From: an uncultured Alistipes sp.
GTDB taxonomy: Bacteria > Bacteroidota > Bacteroidia > Bacteroidales > Rikenellaceae
Direction: 5' to 3'
Assembly (NCBI RefSeq): GCF_949296715.1
Contig: NZ_CASFQD010000059.1
Location: 22,970-86,969 of the forward strand
Length of the DNA stretch: 64,000 nt
The translations under genes and the position numbers were made by a program. Within the stretch, counting starts at the first letter, position 1, and the number at the start of each line of letters is the position of its first letter. The notes under the pieces are model-generated. The model searched no databases, was not told the DNA's origin, and saw only the letters and a program-made list of their open reading frames with translations. Positions 1-7,400 of this stretch are shown piece after piece.

Positions 1-1
1 C

Positions 2-601
2 CGCACGCTGGGGTTGCAGTGGCAGTGGGCGGCCAATCCGGCGGCAGGGTGGTATTTCCACCATCCGGCGGCGGGGTGCCTGCGCCTGATGTGCGTGCGG
101 CGTCCCGACGGGTGGCGCAACCTCTGGGACACGCCCAACCTCCTGCTGCAAAAGGTTCCCGGGCCCGACTGCACCTTCACGGCGAAGGTCCGCTTCCGCG
201 GCGCCTACGACGGCGACCGGGCCGGGCTGGTCGTGATGGGGGAGGATTACGCCCTGCTGGGGCTGGAGCGGCGCGACGGGACGACGCTGTTGACGCTCGC
301 GCGCTGTGCGGAGGCCGATGGCGGTGCCGCGGAGCAGTCCGAAGTCTCGGTCGTGGCGCCCGACGGGGAGGTGTGGCTGCGATGTCGCATCGAACGGCAG
401 CGCAACGACGACGGCACGCCCCGCATGTGCTGCCGCTTCTCGTTCAGCCGCGACGGCCGCCGGTTCGATCCCCTCGGCGAACCCTTCGTCGCGCAGGCGG
501 GCCGCTGGATCGGCGCGAAGGTGGGCCTTGTGGCCGAAGCGGCGCAGCAGCGCAACGACGGCGGCTGGCTCGACGTCGACGAGTTTCTGGTAACGGAATA
601 G
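2..601 (+). CDS. C-terminal part of a GH43-type glycoside hydrolase (5' end outside window)
   Basis: The reading frame is open from the first bases to the stop at 599-601, so this is the last ~199 codons of a gene that begins before the window. It opens with LGLQWQWAANP, the motif that marks the C-terminal beta-sandwich (concanavalin-like) domain of GH43 beta-xylosidases and arabinofuranosidases. The rest (MGEDYALLGLERR, then WLRCRIERQ and GLVAEA) also fits that fold. This domain usually packs against the five-bladed propeller and completes the active site, but the catalytic propeller is not visible here. The family call is by motif recognition; substrate cannot be stated. The gene converges on the MATE gene. 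Confidence 0.7.
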   Translation, partial: RTLGLQWQWAANPAAGWYFHHPAAGCLRLMCVRRPDGWRNLWDTPNLLLQKVPGPDCTFTAKVRFRGAYDGDRAGLVVMGEDYALLGLERRDGTTLLTLARCAEADGGAAEQSEVSVVAPDGEVWLRCRIERQRNDDGTPRMCCRFSFSRDGRRFDPLGEPFVAQAGRWIGAKVGLVAEAAQQRNDGGWLDVDEFLVTE

Positions 602-698
602 ACGGTGTCGGAGCGGGCCTGCGCCGGAGCGGATGCCCCGGCCGGGCCGAAGCCCGGCGTCGACCGGGACGGTGACGGCAGCACCCGGGTGCGGCGGG

Positions 699-2018
699 TC
701 AGTTGCCCGCCTTGGCGCGGATCGTCCCGAGGCGGTCGGTCATGATGTATTGCAGCACCCCGCGCAGGAACATGTAGAGCGTGAAGGCGAGCCACAGGGC
801 GTTGTTGCCGATTAGCGGGCGCCCGAGCCAGAAGATGGCGAAGTAGGCCGCCGTGGCACCGAACATCGAGTTGCGCATGACGCGCGTCTCGGTGGCGCCC
901 ACCATGATGCCGTCCATGATGAAGGGCATGGCCGATGCCACGGGGATGAGGATGACCCACACGACGTAGTGCCCGGCCAGCTCGGTGAGCGCCGCGGCAT
1001 TGGGCGCCGCGGGGTCCATGAAGAGCCCCACGAGCTCGCGCCACCAGACGAGGTATACCCCCACGAAGAGCAGGGCGATGGCCGTGCCCCAGGCGAGGCA
1101 GCGGTGCAGGCAGGCACGCAGCGACGCGCCGTCGCGTGCGCCGATGAAGCGCCCGGTGAGGGCTTCGGCGGCGTAGGCAAAGCCGTCGTTCATGTAGGAG
1201 AAGAGCGTGAAGAGCTCCAGCAGCAGCGTGTTGACGGCCAGCAGCGCCGGGTCGTCCATGCGGGCCGACGCCCCCGTGAAGAAGGTGTAGACGGCCACGA
1301 TGCAGAACGTGCGCAGGATGATGTCGCGGTTGATCCGGAAAAAGGTCTTGAGCGGTGTCATGTCGAGCACCTCGGACCAGTCGACTGCCGTGAGCAGGCG
1401 GCGGTAGCGCACGAGAAGCAGCACGGCCGAGAGCACGACGCCCGTCCACTGGGCGATGACCGAGGCGTAGGCGATGCCGACGATGCCCAGGTCGAGCCCG
1501 AAGGCGAACCAGAGGCTGCACAGCATGTGGACGATGTTGACCGTGACGGCCGTGCACATGGGGATCACGGCGTTCTGCATGCCCGTGAACCAGCCGTTGA
1601 AGCCGAAGAGCAGGATACCCGCCGGCACGGCCCAGATGCGCGTGTAGAAGTACTCGCGGGTCATCTCCGAGCCGTTGAGGGCCCACAGCGCCGCCTCGCC
1701 CACGGGGTATTGCAGGACGACCATCACCACACCCATCACCACGGCCACGGCCAGCGCGCGCATCAGCATGTTCGTGCATTCGCGGTAGTTGCCCGCGCCG
1801 AAGGCCTGCGCCGTGAGGCCGCTCGTGCCCATGCGCACGAACGAGCAGTTCCAGTAGATGAAGTTGAAGATCGAGACCCCGATGGCCAGCGCGCCGATCG
1901 TCGCGGCGGTGTCGGCGCCCCAGTGCCCGGCAATGGCCGTCGAGACGATGCCCATCAGGGGCACGGTGATGTTCGAGACGATGTTCGGCAGCGCAAGGCG
2001 CAGTATTTCACGGTTCAT
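699..2018 (-). CDS. MATE/DinF-family multidrug exporter
   Basis: A 439-residue polytopic inner-membrane protein of normal MATE length. It begins MNREILRLALPNIVSNIT and contains two similar six-helix halves (DTAATIGALAIGV in the first, the conserved Q in SGLTAQAFGAGNY). MATE proteins export drugs or metabolites using a sodium or proton gradient. I chose the ATG at 2018, although ATGs at 2024 and 2045 are also in frame, because the -7 promoter box lies at 2033-2041, inside the longest version. The stop faces the GH43 gene 97 bp away. Substrate unknown. Confidence 0.85.
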   Translation of the reverse strand: MNREILRLALPNIVSNITVPLMGIVSTAIAGHWGADTAATIGALAIGVSIFNFIYWNCSFVRMGTSGLTAQAFGAGNYRECTNMLMRALAVAVVMGVVMVVLQYPVGEAALWALNGSEMTREYFYTRIWAVPAGILLFGFNGWFTGMQNAVIPMCTAVTVNIVHMLCSLWFAFGLDLGIVGIAYASVIAQWTGVVLSAVLLLVRYRRLLTAVDWSEVLDMTPLKTFFRINRDIILRTFCIVAVYTFFTGASARMDDPALLAVNTLLLELFTLFSYMNDGFAYAAEALTGRFIGARDGASLRACLHRCLAWGTAIALLFVGVYLVWWRELVGLFMDPAAPNAAALTELAGHYVVWVILIPVASAMPFIMDGIMVGATETRVMRNSMFGATAAYFAIFWLGRPLIGNNALWLAFTLYMFLRGVLQYIMTDRLGTIRAKAGN

Positions 2019-2032
2019 GCTCATACGTGACT

Positions 2033-2041
2033 GCAAAGATA
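2033..2041 (-). promoter_or_regulatory. -7 box of the MATE gene
   Basis: TATCTTTGC on the minus strand, 9 nt before the ATG at 2024 and 15 nt before the preferred ATG at 2018. It overlaps a longer in-frame start at 2045, which it therefore argues against. The leader would be only a few nucleotides long. Confidence 0.7.
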
Positions 2042-2124
2042 GCATTTTGGGGCGGATTTGTGTCGGCCGGCGTTATTTCCCGATTAATTCCTGCCGGCGA
2101 TGCGCACAATACGGAAAAATGGAT

Positions 2125-2132
2125 TACCTTTG
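2125..2132 (+). promoter_or_regulatory. -7 box of the pseudouridine synthase gene
   Basis: TACCTTTG, 33 nt before the ATG at 2166. No clear -33 TTTG is seen. It supports starting the protein at 2166 rather than at the upstream in-frame ATG at 2100. Confidence 0.55.
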
Positions 2133-2165
2133 CCGCGTCATTTGCAATCATATACAGACACCAAG

Positions 2166-3488
2166 ATGAAAGAGATCAAAAACGACACGACCTCCGTGCT
2201 TTCGCGCTTCGGCCGCGACAAGCGCACCCGTACCGTGACGGCGACGGCGGAGCGTGTCGAGCGTCGCCCGCGTTTGCAGCGTGAGGCTGCCGATTCGGAG
2301 CACCCGAACCATACGGAGCATGCGGAACGCCGCGCTTCGTACAATCCCCACTTTACGGCGGACAACCGTCCCCGCTTCGAGAAGCCGCACCGCGAGGAGG
2401 GCGACCGTCCGCACCGCACCTACGGCGAGCACTCTGCACACCGCGACGGCGAGCGCCGCGGACAGGGCGCCTACGGCGACAAGCCCCGCTACGAAGGGGC
2501 CCGCGCGCGGCAGGACGAGGAGCGCCCGCGCCGCAGCTACGGCGACAAACCCGCCTACCGCGGCGAGCGTGACGGCGAGGAGCGCGCAGCGAAGCGCTAT
2601 GGTGCCGAGGGCCGCCGCAGCGGGGAAGGCCGCCCCTACGGCGAGAAGCGCTACGGCGAAAGGAAATACGGCGAGAAGAGGAGCGGCGAGAAGAAGTACG
2701 GCGGGAAGCCCGCCTACCGCAAGCGTGCGGAGGCCCCGGCCAATTACCCGAAATACAATCCTGAACGTCAGACGGGCGAAATCCGCCTGAACCGCTTTAT
2801 CGCGCAGTCGGGCATCTGCTCGCGCCGTGAGGCCGACGACTTCATCACGGCGGGACTGGTCTCGGTCAACGGCGTGATTGTCACCGAACTCGGCACGAAG
2901 GTGAAGCCCACCGACGAGGTGAAGTTCAACGACAGCCGCGTGCAGGGCGAGAAGAAGGTCTATCTCGTGCTGAACAAGCCCAAGGGCTATGTCACGTCGC
3001 TCGACGACCCGCACGCCGGGAAGACGGTCATGGAGCTGGTCAAGGGGGCCTGCACGGAGCGCATCTACCCGGTGGGACGCCTCGACAAGAACAGCGTGGG
3101 GCTGCTGCTCTTCACCAACGACGGCGACCTGACGCGCCAGCTGACGCACCCCTCCTATAAGAAGAAGAAGGTCTACCAGGTGTCGCTCGACAAGCCGCTG
3201 ACGCGCGCCGACATGGACCGCATCGCCGAGGGCATCACGCTCGGGGACGGCGAGATCTATGCCGACGAAATCTCCTACGTCAAGGAGAACAAGCAGGAGG
3301 TGGGCATCGAGATTCACTCGGGCCGCAACCGCATCGTGCGCCGCATCTTCGAGTTCCTGGGCTACAACGTCACGAAGCTCGACCGCGTCTACTATGCGGG
3401 CCTGACGAAGAAGAACCTCAAGCGTGGGGCATGGCGTTTCCTCACGCGCGAGGAGGTCGAGCGCCTCAAGTCGGGACAGTACGAATAA
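2166..3488 (+). CDS. RsuA/RluB-type RNA pseudouridine synthase with long disordered N-terminal extension
   Basis: A 440-residue protein. Residues ~1-200 are low complexity: basic and acidic residues with repeated YGEKR, YGDKP and KYGEK units. The conserved part follows: an S4 RNA-binding domain (IRLNRFIAQSGICSRREAD, FITAGLVSVNG), then the RsuA/RluB/RluE/RluF catalytic domain with YPVGRLDKNSVGLLLFTND, whose Asp is the expected catalytic residue, and HSGRNRIVRRIFE. It isomerises uridine in rRNA or tRNA; the target cannot be told. The start at 2166 follows a promoter box. The extension may act as an RNA-binding or condensate-forming tail; that is inference. Confidence 0.9.
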   Translation: MKEIKNDTTSVLSRFGRDKRTRTVTATAERVERRPRLQREAADSEHPNHTEHAERRASYNPHFTADNRPRFEKPHREEGDRPHRTYGEHSAHRDGERRGQGAYGDKPRYEGARARQDEERPRRSYGDKPAYRGERDGEERAAKRYGAEGRRSGEGRPYGEKRYGERKYGEKRSGEKKYGGKPAYRKRAEAPANYPKYNPERQTGEIRLNRFIAQSGICSRREADDFITAGLVSVNGVIVTELGTKVKPTDEVKFNDSRVQGEKKVYLVLNKPKGYVTSLDDPHAGKTVMELVKGACTERIYPVGRLDKNSVGLLLFTNDGDLTRQLTHPSYKKKKVYQVSLDKPLTRADMDRIAEGITLGDGEIYADEISYVKENKQEVGIEIHSGRNRIVRRIFEFLGYNVTKLDRVYYAGLTKKNLKRGAWRFLTREEVERLKSGQYE

Positions 3489-3573
3489 CCGTCGGTCGGG
3501 GCCGGAGAACCTCCCCTTGTCTTGGGGCTTATCCTTGCCGCGGAGGTTTGTCCCGATTGCTCCGGGCCGTATG

Positions 3574-3613
3574 AAAAAGCGATTCTTCCCACACCGGGAA
3601 GAATCGCTTTTTT
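3574..3613. terminator. Bidirectional intrinsic terminator
   Basis: A perfect 17-bp inverted repeat (left arm starts AAAAAGCGATTC) with a 5-nt loop, giving A-rich and T-rich flanks. It can terminate the pseudouridine synthase transcript, and on the other strand transcripts coming from the clostripain operon. Confidence 0.9.
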
Positions 3614-3659
3614 GTCGGGATAGTGTCGTTGGGTGCGGGCCGCAGCGGGGGGGGAGAAC

Positions 3660-3965
3660 CTGTCGAGGGAGGACCTGCCGGGGACGGTGTTGTTGGGGAA
3701 GGTGCTGCCGGGGTGCCTGCCCGCCGGGACCGTGCCTGCCGGGAGTGCCTGCAAGGAAGAGTCCGCGGAAAAGCCTGCCGAGGGCATCTGCCGGGAAAAC
3801 GTCTGCCGGAAGATATTTGTCCGGGTCCGTCGGAAAAATGCCTGTCGGGGGCATCTGCCGGGAAAAACGTCTGCCGGAAGATACTTGCCCGGGGACCGTC
3901 GGGAAAATGCCTGCCGGGAAAATGCCTGCCGGGGGAATGCCCGTCCGGGAAACGTTCGTCGGCCA
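3660..3965. repeat. Degenerate repeats with TGCCGGGAAAA core
   Basis: The segment at 3782-3830 (GGGCATCTGCCGGGAAAA, then CGTCTGCCGGAAGATA) recurs at 3848-3893 with few changes, a period of ~66 bp. Shorter copies of TGCCTGCCGGGAAAA flank it. The unit resembles no known mobile element. Confidence 0.7.
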
Positions 3966-4019
3966 AACTCCGCAGCGTCCGGCGTCCGGTCTTTCGTCGC
4001 CCCCCCCCTCCTGGCTGCT

Positions 4020-5552
4020 TTACCTTGTGTTTGTCGCCTGCTCCCAGGCCGTCTGCTCGTAGTACTCCTGCAGCCGCAGCGCGGGTTTGCTGGTCGAGAC
4101 GCCCGAATAACTGGTGATGGGGTTCAGCCGCCCGTTGTAGGCCGAGTAGAACGACGGGGTGTTGAGGCGGCACTCCGCGGGGAAGGCCTCGTCGAAGCGT
4201 GTGCCGAATTCCGAGAGCAGGGCCGCATCGGAGCACGACAGCGAGACGTAGTGGCCCAGGTCGTAGAAGATGTGCGACGAGAGCCCCTCGTAGCTCTGCA
4301 GCGTGTTGAGGTCGAAATTCTGCCGCGCGGCAGCGTAGAGACGCCGCACGACATCGTCCAGCCCCGGCCGGCCGTCGCGGCCGTCGAGTGCGGCGGTGAC
4401 GCAGAGCGAGATGCAGCCCGACTGCTCGTTGTAGGGGACGCTCTGCCAGTCGTTCTGGTAGAAGTCCCAGAAGGCGCGGCACACCTGCGTGAGCCGGTCG
4501 CCGATGCGCTCCCCGGTGAAGAGGTATGGCACGGTCCGGTCGTAGGGGAACCCGGCGGCCATGATCTCGCACGGCGAAGCAACGATGTAGTCGAAGCCGC
4601 CGCGCAGGTCGTAGAGCGTCTCGATGTTGGCCATGAAGCAGGCGTCGAAGATCAGGTAGTCGAACCGGTAGGGCAGCGCCTCGATCGCCGCGGCGAACTC
4701 CGCGATGTCGATCTCGTAGCCCGTGTCGCCGAACGAACGGGTCGGCTTCGCATCCGGAAGCGGCCGCCACAGGTTGTCGCTCACGGCCGCTGCGCCCGGC
4801 GCCGTGCCGTACTGCACACTCGCCGAGTAGATCGAGCCTGCGGCCTTCGGGACCCAGGCCTTGCCGTGGCAGCCGATGATGAGCCCGTACTCCTCGGCCG
4901 GGGCGTATTCGGCCACGTCGGCGAACATCTCCGCCAGCGACTGCGGCGCCGCGGCCGAGAACGACGCATACTCCTTGAGGGTCTCGACGGTGCTGCCGCC
5001 CGAGGCGTAGTCGTAGCGGACCTCCTGCAGCAGGGCGGCGTCGTGCCCCTGCGGCTGGTAGCAGACGAGGATGCGGCTGTCGCCCGGCACCTGTGCCGTG
5101 ACGGCCTTGCGGATGCCGTCGATGTTGGTCTTGTAGTAGGAGAGCAGCGAACGCCCCGGCATGTAGAGCAGCATCGTGCGGGGTGCCGTGGCGGGGCTCT
5201 GGCATACCTCGAGGGTGCGCTCCGCACCCGAACTGCCCGTTCCCGTGCGGAAGGTCACCGTGCCGAGCGTGCGGCGCAGGTGCTCCCCGTTCTCCTGCGT
5301 GGCGGTCACCGTGACGACGGTCTCGCCCCGGCTGCCCGAGACGGGCGTGATGTCGAAGCCGCTGCCCGCGACGGTCAGCTCCCATGCTCCGTTGGCCGTT
5401 ACGGTGACGGAGGCTTCGCTCCCGGCGGCCCCCTGAAGCACGACCTCTGCGGCCGAGAGTTCGAGCCGCGACGTCGGGGTCTTCTCCCTGCTGCAGGCGG
5501 CTGTCAGCAGCACCGCGCAGAGCAGCAGTGTATGTCGGATCGGTCGGATCAT
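4020..5552 (-). CDS. Clostripain-family (C11) cysteine peptidase lipoprotein with BACON domain
   Basis: 510 residues. The N-terminus (MIRPIRHTLLLCAVLLTAAC) is a lipoprotein signal with the cysteine at residue 20. Residues ~30-115 form a BACON/Ig-like domain (LELSAAEVVLQGAAGSEASV). The peptidase C11 domain follows, with the expected catalytic His in LIIGCHGKAW and Cys in IFDACFMANIE. C11 enzymes cleave after basic residues, often with self-processing. It is probably surface or periplasm anchored. The gene starts 6 bp after the DUF4919 stop, so it is the last gene of a dapA-DUF4919-C11 operon. Substrate unknown. Confidence 0.85.
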   Translation of the reverse strand: MIRPIRHTLLLCAVLLTAACSREKTPTSRLELSAAEVVLQGAAGSEASVTVTANGAWELTVAGSGFDITPVSGSRGETVVTVTATQENGEHLRRTLGTVTFRTGTGSSGAERTLEVCQSPATAPRTMLLYMPGRSLLSYYKTNIDGIRKAVTAQVPGDSRILVCYQPQGHDAALLQEVRYDYASGGSTVETLKEYASFSAAAPQSLAEMFADVAEYAPAEEYGLIIGCHGKAWVPKAAGSIYSASVQYGTAPGAAAVSDNLWRPLPDAKPTRSFGDTGYEIDIAEFAAAIEALPYRFDYLIFDACFMANIETLYDLRGGFDYIVASPCEIMAAGFPYDRTVPYLFTGERIGDRLTQVCRAFWDFYQNDWQSVPYNEQSGCISLCVTAALDGRDGRPGLDDVVRRLYAAARQNFDLNTLQSYEGLSSHIFYDLGHYVSLSCSDAALLSEFGTRFDEAFPAECRLNTPSFYSAYNGRLNPITSYSGVSTSKPALRLQEYYEQTAWEQATNTR

Positions 5553-5558
5553 GGTCTT

Positions 5559-6359
5559 CTATTTATAGGTGCGGGGTTTGAGGTTGTTGAACTGCCACGT
5601 GCGGTCGCGCTTGTAGGTGTAGCCTTCGGGCTTGTTCCAGTAGATGCGGCTGAAGTCGAAGTAGAAGCCCTTGCGCTTTTTGCCGTCGACGACGTAGGGA
5701 ACGGTCAGCGGCACGAACTCCACCGAGCGGCTGACGACGCGCGCCTTGTCGTAGGAGAGCCCGTCGGCCGTGAGCAGGTCGAGCGCATGGTCGAACATCA
5801 GGATGTGGCGCGGGGTCTTCTGCGTGAGGCCGTCGCCCGACTGGTTGATCGCCCGCAGCACGCCGTTCATGCGGTTGAAATAGGCGCGTTCCTCGTTCCT
5901 GTCGCCCAGCGCCCCGTAGGCGTAGGCCATCAGGTTGAGTATTTTCGGACTGAAAGGGTCGTGCTTGAGTGCCGCACGTCCCGTCTGGACGATCTCCTCC
6001 AGCCGCTCCACGGTGGGGTGGTCGGGATCGAGCCCCGAGGCGAGCAGCAGCAGCCGGTCCAGCTCGGGGTTCGTCTGCAGGGGCTTGTACTCCTCCTGAT
6101 AGGCATAGCCGTAGTAGAGGTAGTGGTAATCCTCGTCCGTGAGGGTTTCGTCCCCGGCGTTGTAGCGCATCATGAGCGACGTGTAGTAGTAGGGCGACGA
6201 GGCGTCCATCGTCCGGTCGATGATGTCCTCCTCGTCGGGGACCTTGGCCGCGGCCGTGCGGGGCAGGGCCAGGAGCAGGGCCATCGTGACGAGCAGCATC
6301 GTCCGGACGGAGCGCCGCCGTGTGTGCCGGCAGTCGGCGTGGTGGGGGAATCGTATCAT
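5559..6359 (-). CDS. DUF4919-type exported protein
   Basis: 266 residues from the ATG at 6359, 25 bp downstream of the dapA stop. A hydrophobic stretch LLVTMALLLALPRTAAA makes a signal peptide with probable cleavage before KVPDEED; the ATG at 6299 would give a more compact signal. The mature part (LTDEDYHYLYYGYAYQEEYKP, then PFSPKILNLMAYAYGALGD) matches my memory of the Bacteroidetes DUF4919 family, which contains TPR-like helices. Function is unknown. Position inside a dapA operon does not by itself imply a role in lysine synthesis. Confidence 0.7.
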   Translation of the reverse strand: MIRFPHHADCRHTRRRSVRTMLLVTMALLLALPRTAAAKVPDEEDIIDRTMDASSPYYYTSLMMRYNAGDETLTDEDYHYLYYGYAYQEEYKPLQTNPELDRLLLLASGLDPDHPTVERLEEIVQTGRAALKHDPFSPKILNLMAYAYGALGDRNEERAYFNRMNGVLRAINQSGDGLTQKTPRHILMFDHALDLLTADGLSYDKARVVSRSVEFVPLTVPYVVDGKKRKGFYFDFSRIYWNKPEGYTYKRDRTWQFNNLKPRTYK

Positions 6360-6384
6360 GGTCTTTTTTTGCACGAACGTATTT

Positions 6385-7275
6385 TCAGCGCAAATCGTAT
6401 TCGGCGATGAGCTTTTCGAACCGTGCACGCAGGGCTGCCGTGCCCGGCACGAGCGGCAGGCGCATCGTGTCGCCGATGAGCCCCATGACCGAAAGAGCGC
6501 ACTTCACGCCGACGGGATTGCCCTCGGCGAAGAGCGCTTCGACAGCCTCCTTCAGCGAGCGGTACTCTTCGTCGGCGCGGTCGAACTCCCCCTTTTTCGC
6601 GAGGTTCACGCACTGCATGAACCTCCGCGGGAAGGCGTTGGCCGCCACGGAGATCACGCCGTCGCCGCCGCGCCGCATCAGCGGAATGGTCATGGCATCG
6701 TCGCCCGAGAGGACGAGGAACCCTTCGGGACGGTTGTCCAGGATGCGCTGCATCTGTTCGATGTCGCCCGACGCCTCCTTGATGCCGATGACGTTCGGCA
6801 CCTCGCGCGCCAGGCGCAGCGTCGTCTCGGCCGTCATGTTGACGCCCGAGCGGCCCGGGATATTGTAGAGGATCACCGGCAGGGGCGAGTGCTCCGAGAC
6901 GGTGCGGAAATGCTGGTAGAGTCCCTCCTGCGACGGTTTGTTGTAGTAGGGCGTGACGCTCAGGATGGCGTCGGCGCCCCGCAGGTCGAATTCGCGCAGC
7001 TGGTCCAGCACCTCCGAGGTGGAGTTGCCGCCGCAGCCCATCACCAGAGGCACGCGCCCGGCGATCTGGTTGGTGATGAACATGGCGATAACGGCGCGCT
7101 CGGGCATGTAGAGCGTCGGGGTCTCGGCCGTGGTGCCCAGGGCGACGATGTAGTCCACACCGCCGTCGATGACGTAGTCGATCATGCGGGCCAGTGCCTT
7201 GTAGTCGACCCGGCCGTCGGGTGTGAAGGGGGTAATCATGGCGGCGCCTGCGCCTGCGAGTTTGGATTGCAGCAT
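6385..7275 (-). CDS. dapA: 4-hydroxy-tetrahydrodipicolinate synthase
   Basis: 296 residues, the normal DapA length. It condenses pyruvate with aspartate semialdehyde, the first committed step to diaminopimelate and lysine. Visible motifs: GTTAETPTL (pyruvate pocket), the catalytic Tyr in ILYNIPGRSGVNM, and the Schiff-base Lys in GIKEASGD. The fold is a TIM barrel and the enzyme is cytosolic. It is the first gene of the minus-strand operon with the DUF4919 and clostripain genes, driven from a -7 box at about 7313-7321. Confidence 0.97.
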   Translation of the reverse strand: MLQSKLAGAGAAMITPFTPDGRVDYKALARMIDYVIDGGVDYIVALGTTAETPTLYMPERAVIAMFITNQIAGRVPLVMGCGGNSTSEVLDQLREFDLRGADAILSVTPYYNKPSQEGLYQHFRTVSEHSPLPVILYNIPGRSGVNMTAETTLRLAREVPNVIGIKEASGDIEQMQRILDNRPEGFLVLSGDDAMTIPLMRRGGDGVISVAANAFPRRFMQCVNLAKKGEFDRADEEYRSLKEAVEALFAEGNPVGVKCALSVMGLIGDTMRLPLVPGTAALRARFEKLIAEYDLR

Positions 7276-7312
7276 ATATGTCGTTGTTTGTTTATATTAT
7301 ATGTATCCGTAT

Positions 7313-7321
7313 GCAAAAATA
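7313..7321 (-). promoter_or_regulatory. -7 box of dapA operon
   Basis: TATTTTTGC on the minus strand in an AT-rich stretch, giving a leader of about 30 nt before the ATG at 7275. Confidence 0.6.
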
Positions 7322-7400
7322 GCAAAAACTTTGCAGGATCGGGCCCGAACCGCAAAAAAGCGGCTCCGGATCGTGCGAACCCGGCAGCGGGACCGGCCTG

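Larger units (their letters stand above)
3489..4019. other. 531-bp convergent gap: terminator plus degenerate repeats
   Basis: Holds a strong bidirectional hairpin (3574-3613) and then ~300 bp of GC-rich degenerate repeats, ending in a C tract near 4000-4008. Reading frames in it are repeat-derived and are not supported as genes. Confidence 0.7.

Noticed and set aside
3623..4117. Cys/Gly-rich plus-strand protein in the gap before the clostripain gene
   Set aside because: It comes from TGCCGGGAAAA repeats, and its end runs antisense into a real gene.
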